From assembly GCF_001625305.1 (NCBI RefSeq), contig NW_017804520.1:1-64000 (forward strand): 64,000 bases of DNA, given 5' to 3'. Numbering within the stretch: the stretch's first letter is position 1; each line of letters opens with the position of its first letter. Shown in pieces: positions 24,378-37,902 of the stretch. The position numbers were made by a program, and so were the translations under genes. Under the pieces are notes generated by a model. That model ran no database searches. It saw only the letters and a program-made list of their open reading frames with translations, and was not told the DNA's origin. Source of the stretch: Branchiostoma belcheri (taxonomy: Eukaryota > Chordata > Leptocardii > Amphioxiformes > Branchiostomatidae).

Positions 24378-26063
24378 ACAATTGGAACCGACACAAACAC
24401 TCGAACTAAAGATTGGTGGGCCTTCACAGCGATTCTCTAACGAGGAAGCAATTAATGGCTTGGGCCTTACGTCAGATTCTAATGTTGAGCTTTACTGTAT
24501 GAACTGGTGGCTCGATATCTCGAATTGGTCTCAAGAAAACGCGTCCTCTAATCACACAGTTCAAAGACCGAAGTCAACTCCATCATGGATTGCAAATCTG
24601 TACTGTCTTACCAAGGGAAAACGGTTCCCAGCAAGGCATTCAAGGAAAGTTCATTTTTTATCAATAAAGGAGGGGGGGGGCAAAGTAGTGGTCATCTTGG
24701 CCAGGTGGTCTTTATGTAGAGGTGGTTTCTAGTACAGGTTTGACTGTATATCAATGGCCATGCAGGTGGTCATTTTGTAGAGGTGTTCACTAGCACAGGT
24801 TTGACTGTTTATCAATGACCAGTTAAGTTGAATTAAGTCAAGTTCTTGAATAAATATCAAAGGTTGGACTTTTAAATTGAACCGATAGGTGGCATGATTT
24901 TAAACCACTGATAGTTCCAATCCAAACTAAACGGACTCAGTGTAGAGGCAAAAGAGCAGCTCCGCCTAGAGATCTAGTGGTTCATTGCAGTGTTCAGAAC
25001 TCCGCACATACGTTGAACATATGGGACGTGGTAGGGCCATAATGGCCATGGCTGTACCTAATACGAAGGGTATTCTACATAAACCATTTATACTGAAAAA
25101 AAGGTCCCATGACTATGATACCATAAGACATGTGAATGCCGATTCACCTCTGTGTACACCCTAGACTTAAAACCCATGATCTCGATATTGACCGAAAAAT
25201 AGTTTTGAAAGTGCCAATAATACAAATCAAAGTCAAAGAGTGTAATAAATGTCTCACACGCTTTTTTTTTAAATTAATCAACTAGTTGTAATCCCATTTC
25301 GAATATTTCTGTTGTACGAATTGTAGTCAGTATGCAAATTAGGAATGCCTTGATAACAATGGTACTCTGTTTGCTAAGACTGGCGCCGTGATTGGTGAGC
25401 GCCAAACGAGCTGTAAGATAACTCTGCCCAAGGACAGGTTGTCTGTAGTTTGCCTCTTCCCGGCCAAACAAGTGCAACTTAGGCCACACAAACACAACTT
25501 TGTGCATAGCACCCAAACGCGAATCTTTCTGGTCAGTTCCCTCCCCTAAATTCACTTTTCAATTTTCATAGGGATTCACAACGATACATGGAAAACTTAT
25601 AATGTACGCATCCAAGTTATAGCTAGCCTCGATTTGACTTTGAATGAGAAAGGGAGGATTACAGCGCGTGTAAAAGTTAGTTTGTTATCATTCATTTATT
25701 CCCAACAATAAAGAAATGAAGCGCTCGTGTTTAAAGCCTATGATTAAATTACAAAACGTCAATCCTTTGACAAAACTCCATCGAGGTGCCCACAGAAATA
25801 CAAAAGGCAACTAATATACCTTAAGTGAGTGTCAAATCTCAGGCTTTGACCGTAAAATCAATAAAAAAGTTCGAAGTCTGAAGCGTGTCGTAATTACTGG
25901 GAGGGCATACATGTATGACGTCGGAGTTGTCACCGTGTTTTCAAAACCACGCTTTTTCAATCGTGATTGGTCAGATGTGATGGTGTGACACCACATGAAA
26001 AGAACCTACACAGACACCTGAAATAAAGATGGGAGGGTCTTTACAGCTATTCTCGGTACAAAT

Positions 26064-26260
26064 CGTTTCCTTGTGGCGTTTCCTTGTGACACCTGGCCCC
26101 TACATGTACACAGACACATGAATTAAAGATTGGTGGGTCTTTATCACAGCGATTCTCGGTACAAATCGTTTCCTTGTGGCGTTTCCTTGTGGCGTTTCCT
26201 TGTCGCGTTTCCTCGTCGCTTTTTCTTGTGGCGTTTCCTTGTCGTGTTTCCTTGTGACAC
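26064..26260. repeat. 13-bp minisatellite, array 2 (split)
   Basis: Two short runs of the CGTTTCCTTGTGG unit (26064-26089 and 26168-26260) separated by a repeat of the flanking sequence, as if the array plus one flank had been duplicated. Confidence 0.85.
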
Positions 26261-26750
26261 CTCGAACCGACCCAAACACCGGAAGTAAAGATTGTTGGAT
26301 CATTTAACAGTGATTTTCTGGAAAGGAAGCAATGGATGGCTTTGGCATTACGTCATATTCTAATGTTGAGCTTTACTGTATGATGGTTCTCCGATATCTC
26401 GAATTGGTCCCAAGAAAACGCGTCCTCTAATCACGCCGATCAAAGACCGAAGTAAACTCCATCATGGAATGCAATTCTGTACTGTCTTACCAAGGGAAAA
26501 CGGTACCCAGCCAGGCATTCAATTGCAAGGAAAGTTAATCTTTCATCAATAAAGGATGGGGCAAAGTAGTAAAATACTGGTGTAGGCAAGATGGGTCTCT
26601 GACACGTGTCATGTCTAGTGGCCAGCCACTTGTTGGGAGACCGCAAAAGATATTGGCACAGAAAGTGCATTTTTGTGTATTTTATTGTCTGAACATTTCA
26701 AAAGGAAGACGTTAGTAACATTTTCTGCAGTGTTATAGATCCATAAATAA

Positions 26751-26751
<1 letters not shown>

Positions 26752-26788
<37 letters not shown>

Positions 26789-26816
26789 GTTATATATATA
26801 TATATATATATATATA
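26752..26816. repeat. (AC)n(TA)n microsatellite
   Basis: An AC run followed by CGCGT and a TA run. Confidence 0.95.
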
Positions 26817-26819
26817 ACG

Positions 26820-28370
26820 TGAAAATTACGCCTCCCCCGACACCTTTCACATTTTAGCTGAATTTTCCTTGAATGATTCTTGACTAGGTTGCAAAAATAA
26901 AAATGCATACTTTGTAGACTATGTTTCACCTCATATGTTCGGAAGGGGAAGAAGCAACTGTGCCATACACAGAAATGTTACCTATGACAGATTAGAGATT
27001 GGCCAGGCATCATAGAGCCACCCGGAGTTAGTCAGGGTGAATTAAGGATTGTTGTTAGTCAATGCCTGGCCAATGCCTGGCCAATTAGCCGGCGAAGGCA
27101 AAGTCCCATTGGTATGCAGACTTAATCCCCAAGCAGATCATACGATAGCGAATTCAAAGGCAGTATTCAATGGCTAGACTACAGAGGATTGCCCTTTGTC
27201 CACCGATTGCCAATGGGCAATGCCTTGCCATTATATGATCTAATTGGAGATTAGACAGGCTGCTTCTTCGGCTCCTGGGTCAACAAGTTCCCAAGGCTAT
27301 TCTACCGGAAACCCCATTCAGTTCAAATCAGGCCGATTTACACACAGGAAATCTTCGTCTTGAAGGCCCAGGTGAGGTTTCGGGGGGAGGGGGTGGCATG
27401 CTCCCACGAAACGTTTTGAAAATAGAACCTTCGAAATCTGAAATGGCATTCCCTGCGTTTTTGGAAAATCAGACATAACTTTTTCTTCAATGACAAAGTT
27501 AGCAGATTTTCTAGGATTCCAACTCTGTTGGTGATACAAATTAGTCCATCTTTAGATAAAAAGTGAACCTTTGATCCTTGTTGGTGGGCTCTTTTGAACC
27601 CCCTGGCTACGGACATGTAAATATACTTACATTGAAATGTGTATGAATGGCAACTAAGAAATCGGCAGTAAAAAAAAGAATTTTGTACGCCCGTATAATC
27701 AAACCTGGTCAGAAAGACCACAAGGATGATAAAATCCTGTCTATGTGTACAGGTGGCCACTATGGACAAGACTCTAAATGTCTAGGGTAAATATCTAGAG
27801 GAGCAATAAAAAGTGGGCATATTGGCCAGGCGGTTCTCATGTAGGGGTGAGCACTAGTACAGGTTTGACTGTATATCAATGGCCAGATGGTCCATATGTA
27901 GAGGTGGTCACTAGAACAGGATTGACTGTATATTAATGGCCAAGCGGTCATTATGTATATGGTTACTAGTACAGATTTGACTGCATATCAATGGCTAGGA
28001 ACAGGCAACAACAGATATACTTTAATCTAGAGGTTTAAAAAGGTTGATTTTGTGCCTTCTAGCAGAGAACTATTACTAATTGTCAGCTAGAAGGAACTGA
28101 ATTATGATAAGAACAGTTTTACAATATGAGTTAAAGAAAATGTGATCATAGCAAATGATTTTCATGTTTTAGATAGCCTCAAGTGACTGCAAGCCTTACA
28201 TTGCGTCATTTGTACTAAGGCAATAAGAATGTAATGAACTTCCAAACATTCTGACCAGGAGGACGCCCTGTCCACCCCCCACACCCCAAATTTAGCCGGT
28301 CAAATAGAAGTTTAAAACAAAGTTCTGCTTGAATTACAAACCTACAGTGTCTTGATCGGTTTTCTTACTG
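26820..28370. repeat. Mixed repeat relics, including 57-bp tandem units
   Basis: 27000-27250 is a diverged relative of the 2.5-5.2 kb family (AAGCAGATCATACG, GCCAATTAGC). 27812-27995 holds three tandem 57-bp units (GGCCAGATGGTC...TTGACTGTATAT). No gene is supported. Confidence 0.6.
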
Positions 28371-29560
28371 GTGCCATGATTCGTGAGCGCCAAACGAACT
28401 GAAAGGAAAATCTGCTCAAGGGCACTGTCAGGTTGTCTGTATTTTGCCCCTTCCCTATCAAACAAGAACGCTGCCACTTAGGACACGCGAGCACAATTTT
28501 GTGCATAACATCCGAACGCGAACCTTTCTGGTCAGTTTTCTCCACGAAATTCACTTTTGACTTTTCGTAGAGATCCTCGACGATACATGACAAACTGATA
28601 ATGTACACATCTAATCTATAGCTAGCCTTGAATAGACTTTGAATGAGAAAGTAAGATTACAGTGTGTACACGGGGCTTAAGGTTAGTTTGTTTTCATTCA
28701 TTTATTCTCAACAATGAAGAAATGAAGCGCTCGTGTTTGAAGCAAATCTCAGGCTTTGACAGTAAAATCAATGAAAAAGTTCGAAGTCGGAAGCGTGTCG
28801 TAATTACTGGGCATTACAAGGGGGGCGGCCATATACATGTGCGACGTCGGAGCGAGCACGCTCTTTCAAGTCAAACGTCACGAAAAAAAGGAACATGATC
28901 TCATGGATACGTTCTACACTGGACAGAGAGGCTTTGACCGCGACATAGGTGAGAAATCTCGGCGTCTCAAACAGAACTATATAACAAGCTGTGCGGTGGG
29001 GCGGTGAAACGCTCGATCAAAACAGGTAAACACAGGGTTGCCTTTAGCTTCGGCAAAACATCATAAAAACGTATAGCACAGACTTGGCAAGAAACCTCGG
29101 CTCCGACCACTAAATAAGCAGACACAGCAATAAACCCTAATCTGGCGTCCCCAAAAGTTGTGAATCTGACCAAGTCAGCGTCTACGGACAAGTCATCATT
29201 TTTCGGTATTTTCAGTCGTAGAAAAGATGTGGAAAGTTGTAATTATATGTAAGTTAAATATATCGCAGGTGCAATAAAAAAAAAGAAAAGCGGACAAAGA
29301 CAGGTACTTACTGGTTCAGTGTTGTTGGTGAAGCAAAGTTGGTTTGTGCCAGCTCGCTGTCCACTCTCCAAATTTATAGTACTCAGGTATATATACCATA
29401 CTATTTTTAAAACGTCATTCAAATCAACGATTGTGATTGGTTCAATGCGGTGGTGTGACAGTGCATTTAGAAGTCAACTTTGTTTCCTGGTTGGAAACCT
29501 GCAGACCAAGTGTTAAAAAATCACTGACTGTGCAGTCAATTCAGGTGGCAGCAAAAGCGT
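28370..29560. repeat. 1.9-kb family, diverged unit ending in cassette b
   Basis: 28370-28860 is a diverged copy of the family unit. 28860-29560 closely matches 35220-35940 (for example AAACACAGGGTTGCCTTTAG and ACTTGGCAAGAAACC) and ends with promoter-like cassette b. There is no minisatellite in this version. Confidence 0.75.
29300..29445 (-). promoter_or_regulatory. CCAAT-TATA-leader-5' splice site cassette b
   Basis: Minus strand: CCAAT (29436-29440), TATATATA (about 29388-29396) and a second TATA-like TATAAATTT, then leader GAGAGTGGACAGCGAGCTGG, then CCAGTAAGTACC (GT at 29310-29311). Nearly identical to cassette c. Confidence 0.55.
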
Positions 29561-31571
29561 CTAGATTATCACAACACATGATATCATATCTATGTATCCA
29601 ATGTACCCTTTTCATACTCTCCAGCATATTCTACTTCTTGTTCACCTATTGGATCAGTTGCATTTTGCTTCAGTTCCTCCCCCCCCCCACACACACACAC
29701 ATTGCACAGTTGTTTTCGCCCCTTCAGGACACTTGAGGTGAAGGACAGTAACGTTACAAAGGATGTCTTCTTCTTGTTTCAGCCTGGCCTTAAAACATTT
29801 ATATAGCACAATTAAGCCATTCACAGCGTGAAAGACGATAGGGAAGGGGCAGATTATCACTACTATTATGCATCCTTAAGTAATTTAGAAAATGTTACGA
29901 TGCGAAGGAACTGAAAATGGGTGATCGGTGGCATTTTGCTTGAGTTCTTCCCGCCCATTAAACAGCTGTTTTCTCCCCTTCAGGACATGTAAGGTGAAGG
30001 ACACACACATGCATTGTTTCGTCCTGAACTGGTGGCCCGATAACTCGAATTGGTCTCAAGAAAACGCGTCCTCTAATCACGCAGATCAAATACCGAAGTA
30101 AACTCAATCATGGATGGCAATTCTGTACTGTCTTACCAAAGGAAATGGTTCCCAGCCAAGCATTCAAGGAAAGTTAATTTTGTATCAATAAAGGAGGGGG
30201 CAAAGTAGTGGTCATCTTGGCCAGGTGGTCTTTATGTAGAGGTGGTTCATAGTACAGGTTTGACTGTATATCAATGGCCGTGCAGGTGGTCATTATGTAG
30301 AGGTGGTCACTAGCACAGGTTTGACTGTTTATCAATGACCAGTTAAGTCAAGTTCTTGAACACATCTCAAAGGTTAGACTTTTAAATTGAACCGATAGGT
30401 GGCATGATTTTAAACCCCTGATAGTTCCAAACCAAACTAAACGGACTCAGTGTAGAGGCAAAAGAGCAGCTCCGCCTAGAGATCCAGTGGTTCATTGCAG
30501 TGTTCAGAACTCCGCACATACGTTGAACATATGGGACGTGGTAGGGCCATAATGGCCATGGCTGTACCTTATACGAAGGGTATTCTACATAAACCATTTA
30601 TACTGAAAAAAGTTCCCATGACTATGATACCATAAGACATGTGAATGCCGATTAACCTCTGTGCACACCCTAGACTTAAAACCCATGATCTCGATATTGA
30701 CCAAAAAAATAGTTTTGAAAGTGCCAATAATACAAATCAAAGTCAAAGAGTGTTAAGTTCTCACACGCTTATTTCAAATTAATCAACTAGTTGTAATCCC
30801 ATTTCGAGTATTTCTATTGTACGAATTGTAGTCAGTATGCAAATAAGAATGCCTTGATAACAATGGTACTCTGCTAAGACTGGCGCCGTGATTTGTGTGC
30901 GCCAAACGAGCTGTAAGATAACTCTGCCCCAGGACAGGTTGTCTGTATTTTGCCTCTTCCCGGCCAAACAAGTGCAACTTAGGCCACGCAACACAAATTT
31001 GTGCATAACATCCGAACGCGAATCTTTCTGGTCAGTTTCCTCCCTTAAATTCACTTTTCAATTTTCATAGGCATTCACAACGATACATGGAAAACTTATA
31101 ATGTACGCATCCAAGTTATAGCTAGCTTCGATTTGACTTTGAATGAGAAAGGGAGGATTACAGCGCGTGTAAAGTTTGTTTGTTATCGTTCATTTATTCC
31201 CAACAATAAAGAAATGAAGCGCTCGTGTTTGAAGCCTATGATTAAATTACAAAAGGTCAATCCTTTGACAAAAATCCATCGAGGTGCCCACAGAAATACA
31301 ACCTGCAACTAATCTACCTTAAGTGAGTGTCAAATCTCAGGCTTTGACGGTAAAATCAATAAAATGGTTTGAAGTCTGAATCGTGTCGTAATTTCTGGGC
31401 ATTACTAGTGGGGCGGCCATGTACGACGTCGGAGTTGTCACCGTGTTTTCAAAACCACGCTTTATTAATCGTGATTGGTCAAATGTGATGGTGTGACCCC
31501 GCATGAAAAGAACCTACACAGACACTTGAACTAAAGATGGGTGGGTCTTTACAGCTATTCTCGGTACAAAT

Positions 31572-31779
31572 CGTTTCCTTGTGGCGTTTCCTTGTGACGT
31601 TTCCTTGTGGCGTTTCCTTGTGGCGTTTCCTTGTGGCGTTTCCTTGTGTCGTTTCCTTGTGGCGTTTCCTTGTGACGTGTCCTTGTGGCGTTTCCTTGTG
31701 GCGTTTCCTTGTGGCGTTTCCTTGTGGCGTTTCCTTGTGGCGTTTCCTTGTGGCGTTTCCTTGTGGCGTTTCCTTGTGA
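31572..31779. repeat. 13-bp minisatellite, array 3
   Basis: About 16 highly regular copies of CGTTTCCTTGTGG, bounded by the same flanks as array 1. The most homogeneous array in the window. Confidence 0.9.
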
Positions 31780-33477
31780 CAATTGCAACCGACACAGACA
31801 CTTGAACTTAAGATTGATGGGCCTTCACAGCGATTCTCTAAAGAGGAAGCAATTGATGGCTTTGGCCTTACGTCAGATTCTAATGTTGAGCTTTACTGTA
31901 TGATGGTTCTCCGATACCTCGAATTGGTCTCAAGAAAACGCGTCCTCTAATCACGCAGATCAAAGACCGAAGTAAACTCCATCATGGATGGCAAATCTGT
32001 ACTGTCTTACCAAGGGAAAACGGTTCCCAGCCAGGAATTCAAGGAAAGTTAATTTTTTATCAATAAAGGAGGGGGGCAAAGTCGTGGTCATCTTGGCCAG
32101 GTGGTCTTTATGTAGAGGTGGTTTCTAGTACAGGTTTGACTGTATATCAATGGCCATGCAGGTGGTCATTTTGTAGAGGTGTTCACTGGCACAGGTTTGA
32201 CTGTTTATCAATGACCAGTTAAGCTGAGTTAAGTCATTGACAAGTTCTTGAATAATCTCAAAGGTTGGACTTTTAAATTGAACCGATAGGTGGCATGATT
32301 TTAAACCCCTGATAGTTCCAAACCAAACTAAACGGACTCAGTGTAGAGGCAAAAGAGACAGCTCCGCCTAGAGATCCAGTGGTTCATTGCAGTGTTCAGA
32401 ACTCCGCACATACGTTGAAAATCTGGGACGTGGTAGGGCTATAATGGCCATGACTGGACCTTATACGAAGGGTATTCTACATAAACCATTTATACTGAAA
32501 AAAGTTCCCATGACTATGTTACCATAGAACATGTGAATGCCGATTAACCTCTGTGCACACCCTAGACTTAAAACCATGATCTCGATATTGACCGAAAAAT
32601 AGTTTTGAAAGTGCCAATAATACAAATCAAAGTCAAAGAGTGTTAAGTTCTCACACGCTTATTTCAAATTAATCAACTAGTTGTAATCCCATTTCGAGTA
32701 TTTCTGTTGTTCGAATTGTAGTCAGTATGCAAATTAAAATGACTTGAAAACAATGGTACTCTGTTTGCTAAGACTGGCGCCATGATTGCTGAGCACCAAA
32801 CGAGCTGTGAGATAACTCTGCCCCAGGACAGGTTGTCTGTATTTTGCCTCTTCCCTGCCGAACAAGTGCAACTTAGGCCACGCAAACACAACTTTGTGCA
32901 TAGCACCCAAACGCGAATCTTTCTGGTCAGTTTCCTCCCCTAAATTCACTTTTCAATTTTCATAGGCATTCACAACGATACATGGAAAACTTATAATGTA
33001 CGCATCCAAGTTATAGCTAGCTTCGATTTGACTTTGAATGAGAAAGGGAGGATTACAGCGCGTGTAAAAGTTTGTTTGTTATCGTTCATTTATTCCCAAC
33101 AATAAAGAAATGAAGCGCTCGTGTTTGAAGCCTATGATTAAATTACAAAACGTCAATCCTTTGACAAAACTCCATCTAGGTGCCCACAGAAATACAACCT
33201 GCAACTAAGCTACCTGAAGTGAGTGTCAAATCTCAGGCTTTGACCGTAATTCAATGAAAAAGTTCGATGTCTGAAGCGTGTCGTAATTACTGGGCATTAC
33301 TAGTGGGGCCGCCATGTACGACGTCGGAGTTGTCACCGTGTTTTCAAAACCACGCTTTATTAATCGTGATTGGTCAAATGTGATGGTGTGACCCCGCATG
33401 AAAAGAACCTACACAGACACTTGAACTAAAGATGGGAGGGTCTTTACAGCTATAAGATAAGATTCTCGGTACAAATC

Positions 33478-33632
33478 GTTTCCTCGTGGCGTTTCCTCGT
33501 GGCGTTTCCTTGTGGCGTTTCCTTGTGGCGTTTCCTTGTGGCGGTTCCTTGTGGCGTTTCCTTGTGACGTGTCCTTGTGGCGTTTCCTTGTGGCGTTTCC
33601 ATATGAAGGTTCCTTGTGAAGGTTCCTTGTGA
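33478..33632. repeat. 13-bp minisatellite, array 4
   Basis: About 12 copies of the CGTTTCCTTGTGG unit with AAGGTTCCTTGTG variants at the distal end. Confidence 0.9.
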
Positions 33633-35674
33633 CAATTGGAACCGACACAAACACTGGAACTAAAGATTGGTGGGCCTTCACAGCGATTCTCTAACGAGGA
33701 AGCAATTGATGGCTTTGGCCTTACGTCAGATTCTAATGTTGAGCTTTACTGTTTGAACTGGTGGCTCGATATCTCGAATTGGTCTCAAGAAAACGCGTCC
33801 TCTAATCACGCAGTTCAAAGACCAAAGTAAACTCCATCATGGATTGCTAATCTGTACTGTCTTACCAGGGGAAAACGGTTCCCAGCCAGGAATTCAAGGA
33901 AAGTTAATTTTTTATCAATAAAGGAGGGGGCAAAGTAGTGGTCATCTTGGCCAGGTGGTCTTTATGTAGAGGTGGTTTCTAGTACAGGTTTGACTGTATA
34001 TCAATGGCCATGCAGGTGGTCATTTTGTAGAGGTGTTCACTAGCGCAGGTTTGACTGTTTATCAATGACCAGTTAAGCTGAGTTAAGTCATTGACAAGTT
34101 CTTGAATAATCTCAAAGGTTTGACTTTTAAATTGAACCGATAGGTGGCATGATTTTAAACCCCTGATAGTTCCAATCCAAACTAAACGGACTCAGTGTAG
34201 AGGCAAAAGAGCAGCTCCGCCTAGAGATCCAGTGGTTCATTGCAGTGTTTCAAAACTCCGCACATACGTTGAACATCTGGGACGTGGTAGGGCCATAATG
34301 GCCATGGCTGTACCTAATACGAAGGGTATTCTACATAAACCATTTATATTGAAAAAAATTCCCATGACTATGATACCATATAACATGTGAATGCCGATTC
34401 ACCTCTGTGCACACCCTAGACTTAAAACCATGATCTCGATATTGACCGAAAAATAGTTTTGAAAGTGCCAATAATACAAATCAAGGTCAAAGAGTGTTAA
34501 GTTCTCACACGCTTATTTCAAATTAATCAACTAGTTGTAATCCCATTTCGAGTATTTCTGTTGTTCGAATTGTAGTCAGTATGCAAATTAAAATGACTTG
34601 ATAACAATGGTACTCTGTTTGCTAAGACTGGCGCCGTGATTGCTGAGCGCCAAACGAGCTGTAAGATAACTCTGCCCCAGGACAGGTTGTCTGTATATTG
34701 CCTCTTCCCTGCCAAACAAGTGCAACTTAGGCCACACAAACACAACTTTGTGCATAACATCCGAGCGCGAATCTTTCTGGTCAGTTTCCTCCCCGAAATT
34801 CACTTTTCAATTTTCATAGGGATTCACAACGATACATGGAAAACTTATAATGTACGCATCCAAGTTATAGCTAGCCTCGATTTGACTTTGAATGAGAAAG
34901 GGAGGATTACAGCGCATGTAAAGGTTTGTTTGTTATCATTCATTTATTCCCAACAATAAAGAAATGAAGCGCTCGTGTTTAAAGCCTATGATTAAATTAC
35001 AAAACGTCAATCCTTTGACAAAACTCCATCGAGGTGCCCACACAAATACAAAAGGCAACTAATATACCTTAAGTGAGTGTCAAATCTCAGGCTTTGACCG
35101 TAAAATCAATGAAAAAGTTTGAAGTCTGAAGCGTGTCGTAATTACTGGGAGGGCATTATTAGAGGGACGGCCATATACATGTACGACGTCGGAGTTGTCA
35201 CCGTATTTTCAAAACCACACTTTTTCAAATCAAACCAAGAAAAAAAAAGTAACGGAACTAACTTGCATTTGATCTCATGGATACGCTCTACACTGGACAA
35301 AGGGGATTTGACCGCGACACTGGCTAAAAATCTTGACGTCTCAAACGAACGGATTGATATGACGAGCTGTACTTTGGGGCGGTGAAACGTGCGATCATAA
35401 AAGGTAAACACAGGGTTGCCTTTAGCTTCGGCAAAACATCATAAAAACGTATAGCACAGACTTGGCAAGAAACCTAGGCTCGGACCTCTAAATAAGCAGA
35501 CACAGCTATAAACCCTGATCTGTCATCCCCATAAAGTTCTGAATCTGACCAAGTTAGCGTCTACGGACAAGTAATCATTTCTCGGTATTTTCAGCCGTGG
35601 AAAAGATACGGAAAGTTGTCAGCTGTAAGTTAAATATTGCAGGTGCAATAAAATAGAAAAAAACGGACGCAAAG

Positions 35675-35830
35675 ACAGGTACTTACTGGTTCAGTGTTGT
35701 TGGTGAAGCAAAGTTGGTTTGTGCCAGCTCGCTGTCCACTCTCCAACTTTATAGTGCTCAGGTATATATACCATACTATTATTAGATTGGCAAAAACGTC
35801 ATTCAAATTAACGATTGTGATTGGTTCAAT
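35675..35830 (-). promoter_or_regulatory. CCAAT-TATA-leader-5' splice site cassette c
   Basis: Minus strand: CCAAT (about 35820), a TGACGTTT CRE-like word, TATATATA (35763-35770) and CTATAAAG, the same GAGAGTGGACAGCGAGCTGG leader, then CCAGTAAGTACC (GT at 35685-35686). It ends an about 1-kb block also present at 28.4-29.5 kb. Confidence 0.55.
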
Positions 35831-35959
35831 GCGGTGGTGTGACACTGCAGTAAAAAGTCAACTTAGTTTCCTTGTTGGAAACCTGCAGACCAAGTGCGTA
35901 AAAATCACTGACTGTGCAGTCAATTCAGGTGGCAACAAAAGCGTCTAGATTATCACAAC

Positions 35960-37900
35960 ACATGATATCATATCTATGTATCCAATGTACCCTTTTCATA
36001 CTCCAGCATATTCTACTTCTTGTTCCAAAGTTGTAAAATACTGGTGTAGGCAACAGGCGTGTCTGACATGTGTCTTGTCTAGCGGACGGCCACTTGTTGG
36101 GTGACCTCAGAAATTATTGGTGCATTTTTGGCAGGGGTATTTTCCTGTCATGCTGAACATTGCAAGAGGAAGGCGTTTACTTGGTAACATTTTCTGCAGT
36201 ACTTTAGATCTATAAGTAACTACTTTAAGTACGGTGAAACTTACGCCTCCCCAAACACCTTTCACATTTTAGCAGCTTAATTGTGCTTGAATGCTTGATG
36301 ACCAGGCTGCAACAATAAAAAGGCATCCTTTATAGACTATGTTTCACCTCATATATTCGGAAGGGGAAAGAAACAACTTTGCAATGTGCCACATGCATGT
36401 CTGCAACCGACGGACCTAAAATATTAGCTATGACAGATTTGAGATGGATGACTGCCCAGGTATCACCGTACCAGCCGGCGCCAGTACGGAGTAATTAGCC
36501 AGTTATCACGGTGAATCAACGATTGTGGTTGTTCAAATGCGACGCGGTGTGAGCAAAGCGTAATTGGCCAATTAGTTGGGGGAGATCTCCAAGCAGATCA
36601 TACGGTGGCAAAGTCAAAGACAGAAATCAATGGCCAGAGGAATGTCCATTGTCCACCGATGGCTAATGGACACTCCTCTAGCCAATGGGCACTGCCTTGC
36701 CACACAGGCTAGCTCTTCGGCTCCAGGGTCAACAAGTTCTCAAGGCTATTCTACTGAAGACCCAGTTCAGTTCAAATCAGGCCGATTTGCACATAGGAAA
36801 CTTCGTCATGTCTCCATTGAATCCACTGTTGATTATGGTCTAACTCAGGAGGTGACCCATGTTCTGGCCTTGATAACAGTCTGGTATACAGGCTATACGG
36901 TAAAAAGCGCAATCTCTTTGACAGGTATCGCTTCCATTTGCAACTGTACTATGTGGAACACACAGTTCCAAAATCAAAGTGTGTATGAAAGCCAAGGCTA
37001 AGAAAGCATCGATATCAGTAAATTAAGAAATTTGCGCACGACCGTATTTTCAAAGCTGCTCAAGAAGACCACTAACAGGACTGATAAAGTCTCGTCTTTG
37101 TAGACAGTTGGTCAGAATTCTACATGCTTGTGCCAATGTAGAAAATTGCCCAGGAGACCTCTTAATAATGGTCATATTGTCCAATTGATACTTATGTACA
37201 AGTGGTCACTAGTACAGATTTGACTATATCAATGACGATGTCGTCTTCACGTAGAGGTGGTCAGCAGCACAGGTTTGAATGTATGTCAATGGCCAGGTGT
37301 CCTTATGTAGAGGTGGTCACTAGTACATGTTTGACTGTATATCACTGGCCATATGGTACTTATGTAGAGGTGGTCACTAGTACAAGTTAACTGTGTATGA
37401 TTAATACAATCAGTGATTATTGTGGCGTGAGCCACATTTCTATTAGTAATAGTGTATACCACTTCTTCTGTTGTGCAGGGCGTACAGGTAAGCTGCGTGC
37501 ACGTGGTGTGGTGCGAAAGTGAAGTAAAAAAATGTAACATTGTCGTATTCCTGTTACAAAGTTGCAATTAGCTTTTTCATTGTGTACATATCCATACTAT
37601 TAACCATATTAAGTACGGCGCTTTGAAGGTGTTAATTCAAAGCAGTCAAGCGTGCGACTTGACCGATTATCCACATGCGCGCATTCGGCGCGACGCCTGT
37701 GTGTAACCGACGAACGTGAAATGTCAGCACGGAGTAATTAGCCAGTTTACGATTGTGAATAAGCGATTGTGGCTGTTCAAATGCGACGTGGTGTGAGCAG
37801 AGCGTAATTGGCCAATTAGCTGGGGAACATCTAGAATACAGGCTAGCTCCTCGGCTTCAGGGTCACCAAGGTCATTTTACCGCAAACCCCCATCTCCGTT
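35960..37900. repeat. Repeat relics, including 57-bp tandem units
   Basis: 36430-36640 and 37420-37830 are diverged relatives of the 2.5-5.2 kb unit (GCGTAATTGGCCAATTAG). About 37142-37388 contains roughly four copies of the 57-bp GTAGAGGTGGTCACTAGTAC unit. A 141-codon frame at 36576-37001 has no family features and I do not call it a gene. Confidence 0.6.
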
Positions 37901-37902
37901 TA

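Larger units (their letters stand above)
23180..26570. repeat. About 1.9-kb repeat family, units 1 and 2
   Basis: Two tandem units (landmark AATCAACTAGTTG near 23360 and 25276). Each has the same order: GCCAAACGAGCTGTAAGATA, CAACGATACATGG, AAATGAAGCGCTCGTG, GACGTCGGAGTTGTCACCGT, an ATTGG motif, then a 13-bp minisatellite and a 3' segment with GGTTTGACTGTATATCAATG. No protein family is recognisable. Confidence 0.8.
30000..35960. repeat. About 1.9-kb repeat family, units 3-5
   Basis: Landmark AATCAACTAGTTG occurs near 30781, 32669 and 34525, giving periods of 1,888 and 1,856 bp. Units 3 and 4 carry minisatellites. Unit 5 instead continues into the block that ends with cassette c (35675-35830). 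No coding sequence is recognised. Confidence 0.8.

Noticed and set aside
24065-24427. Open frames with a 13-residue repeat (GNATRKRHKETPQ) on the minus strand; same at 31514-31801 and 33409-33681
   Set aside because: A 13-bp repeat has no stop in any frame, so overlapping frames are all open. No start context, splice or conservation supports translation.
28662-28898. Short frame in the 1.9-kb family
   Set aside because: Not conserved in the other units of the family; frames are broken by indels.
31560-31780. Regular short repeats considered as a CRISPR array
   Set aside because: Units are contiguous 13-mers without unique spacers and the genome is animal. It is a minisatellite.
36576-37001. 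141-codon open frame
   Set aside because: It overlaps repeat-family sequence, lacks domain features and has no splice signals.
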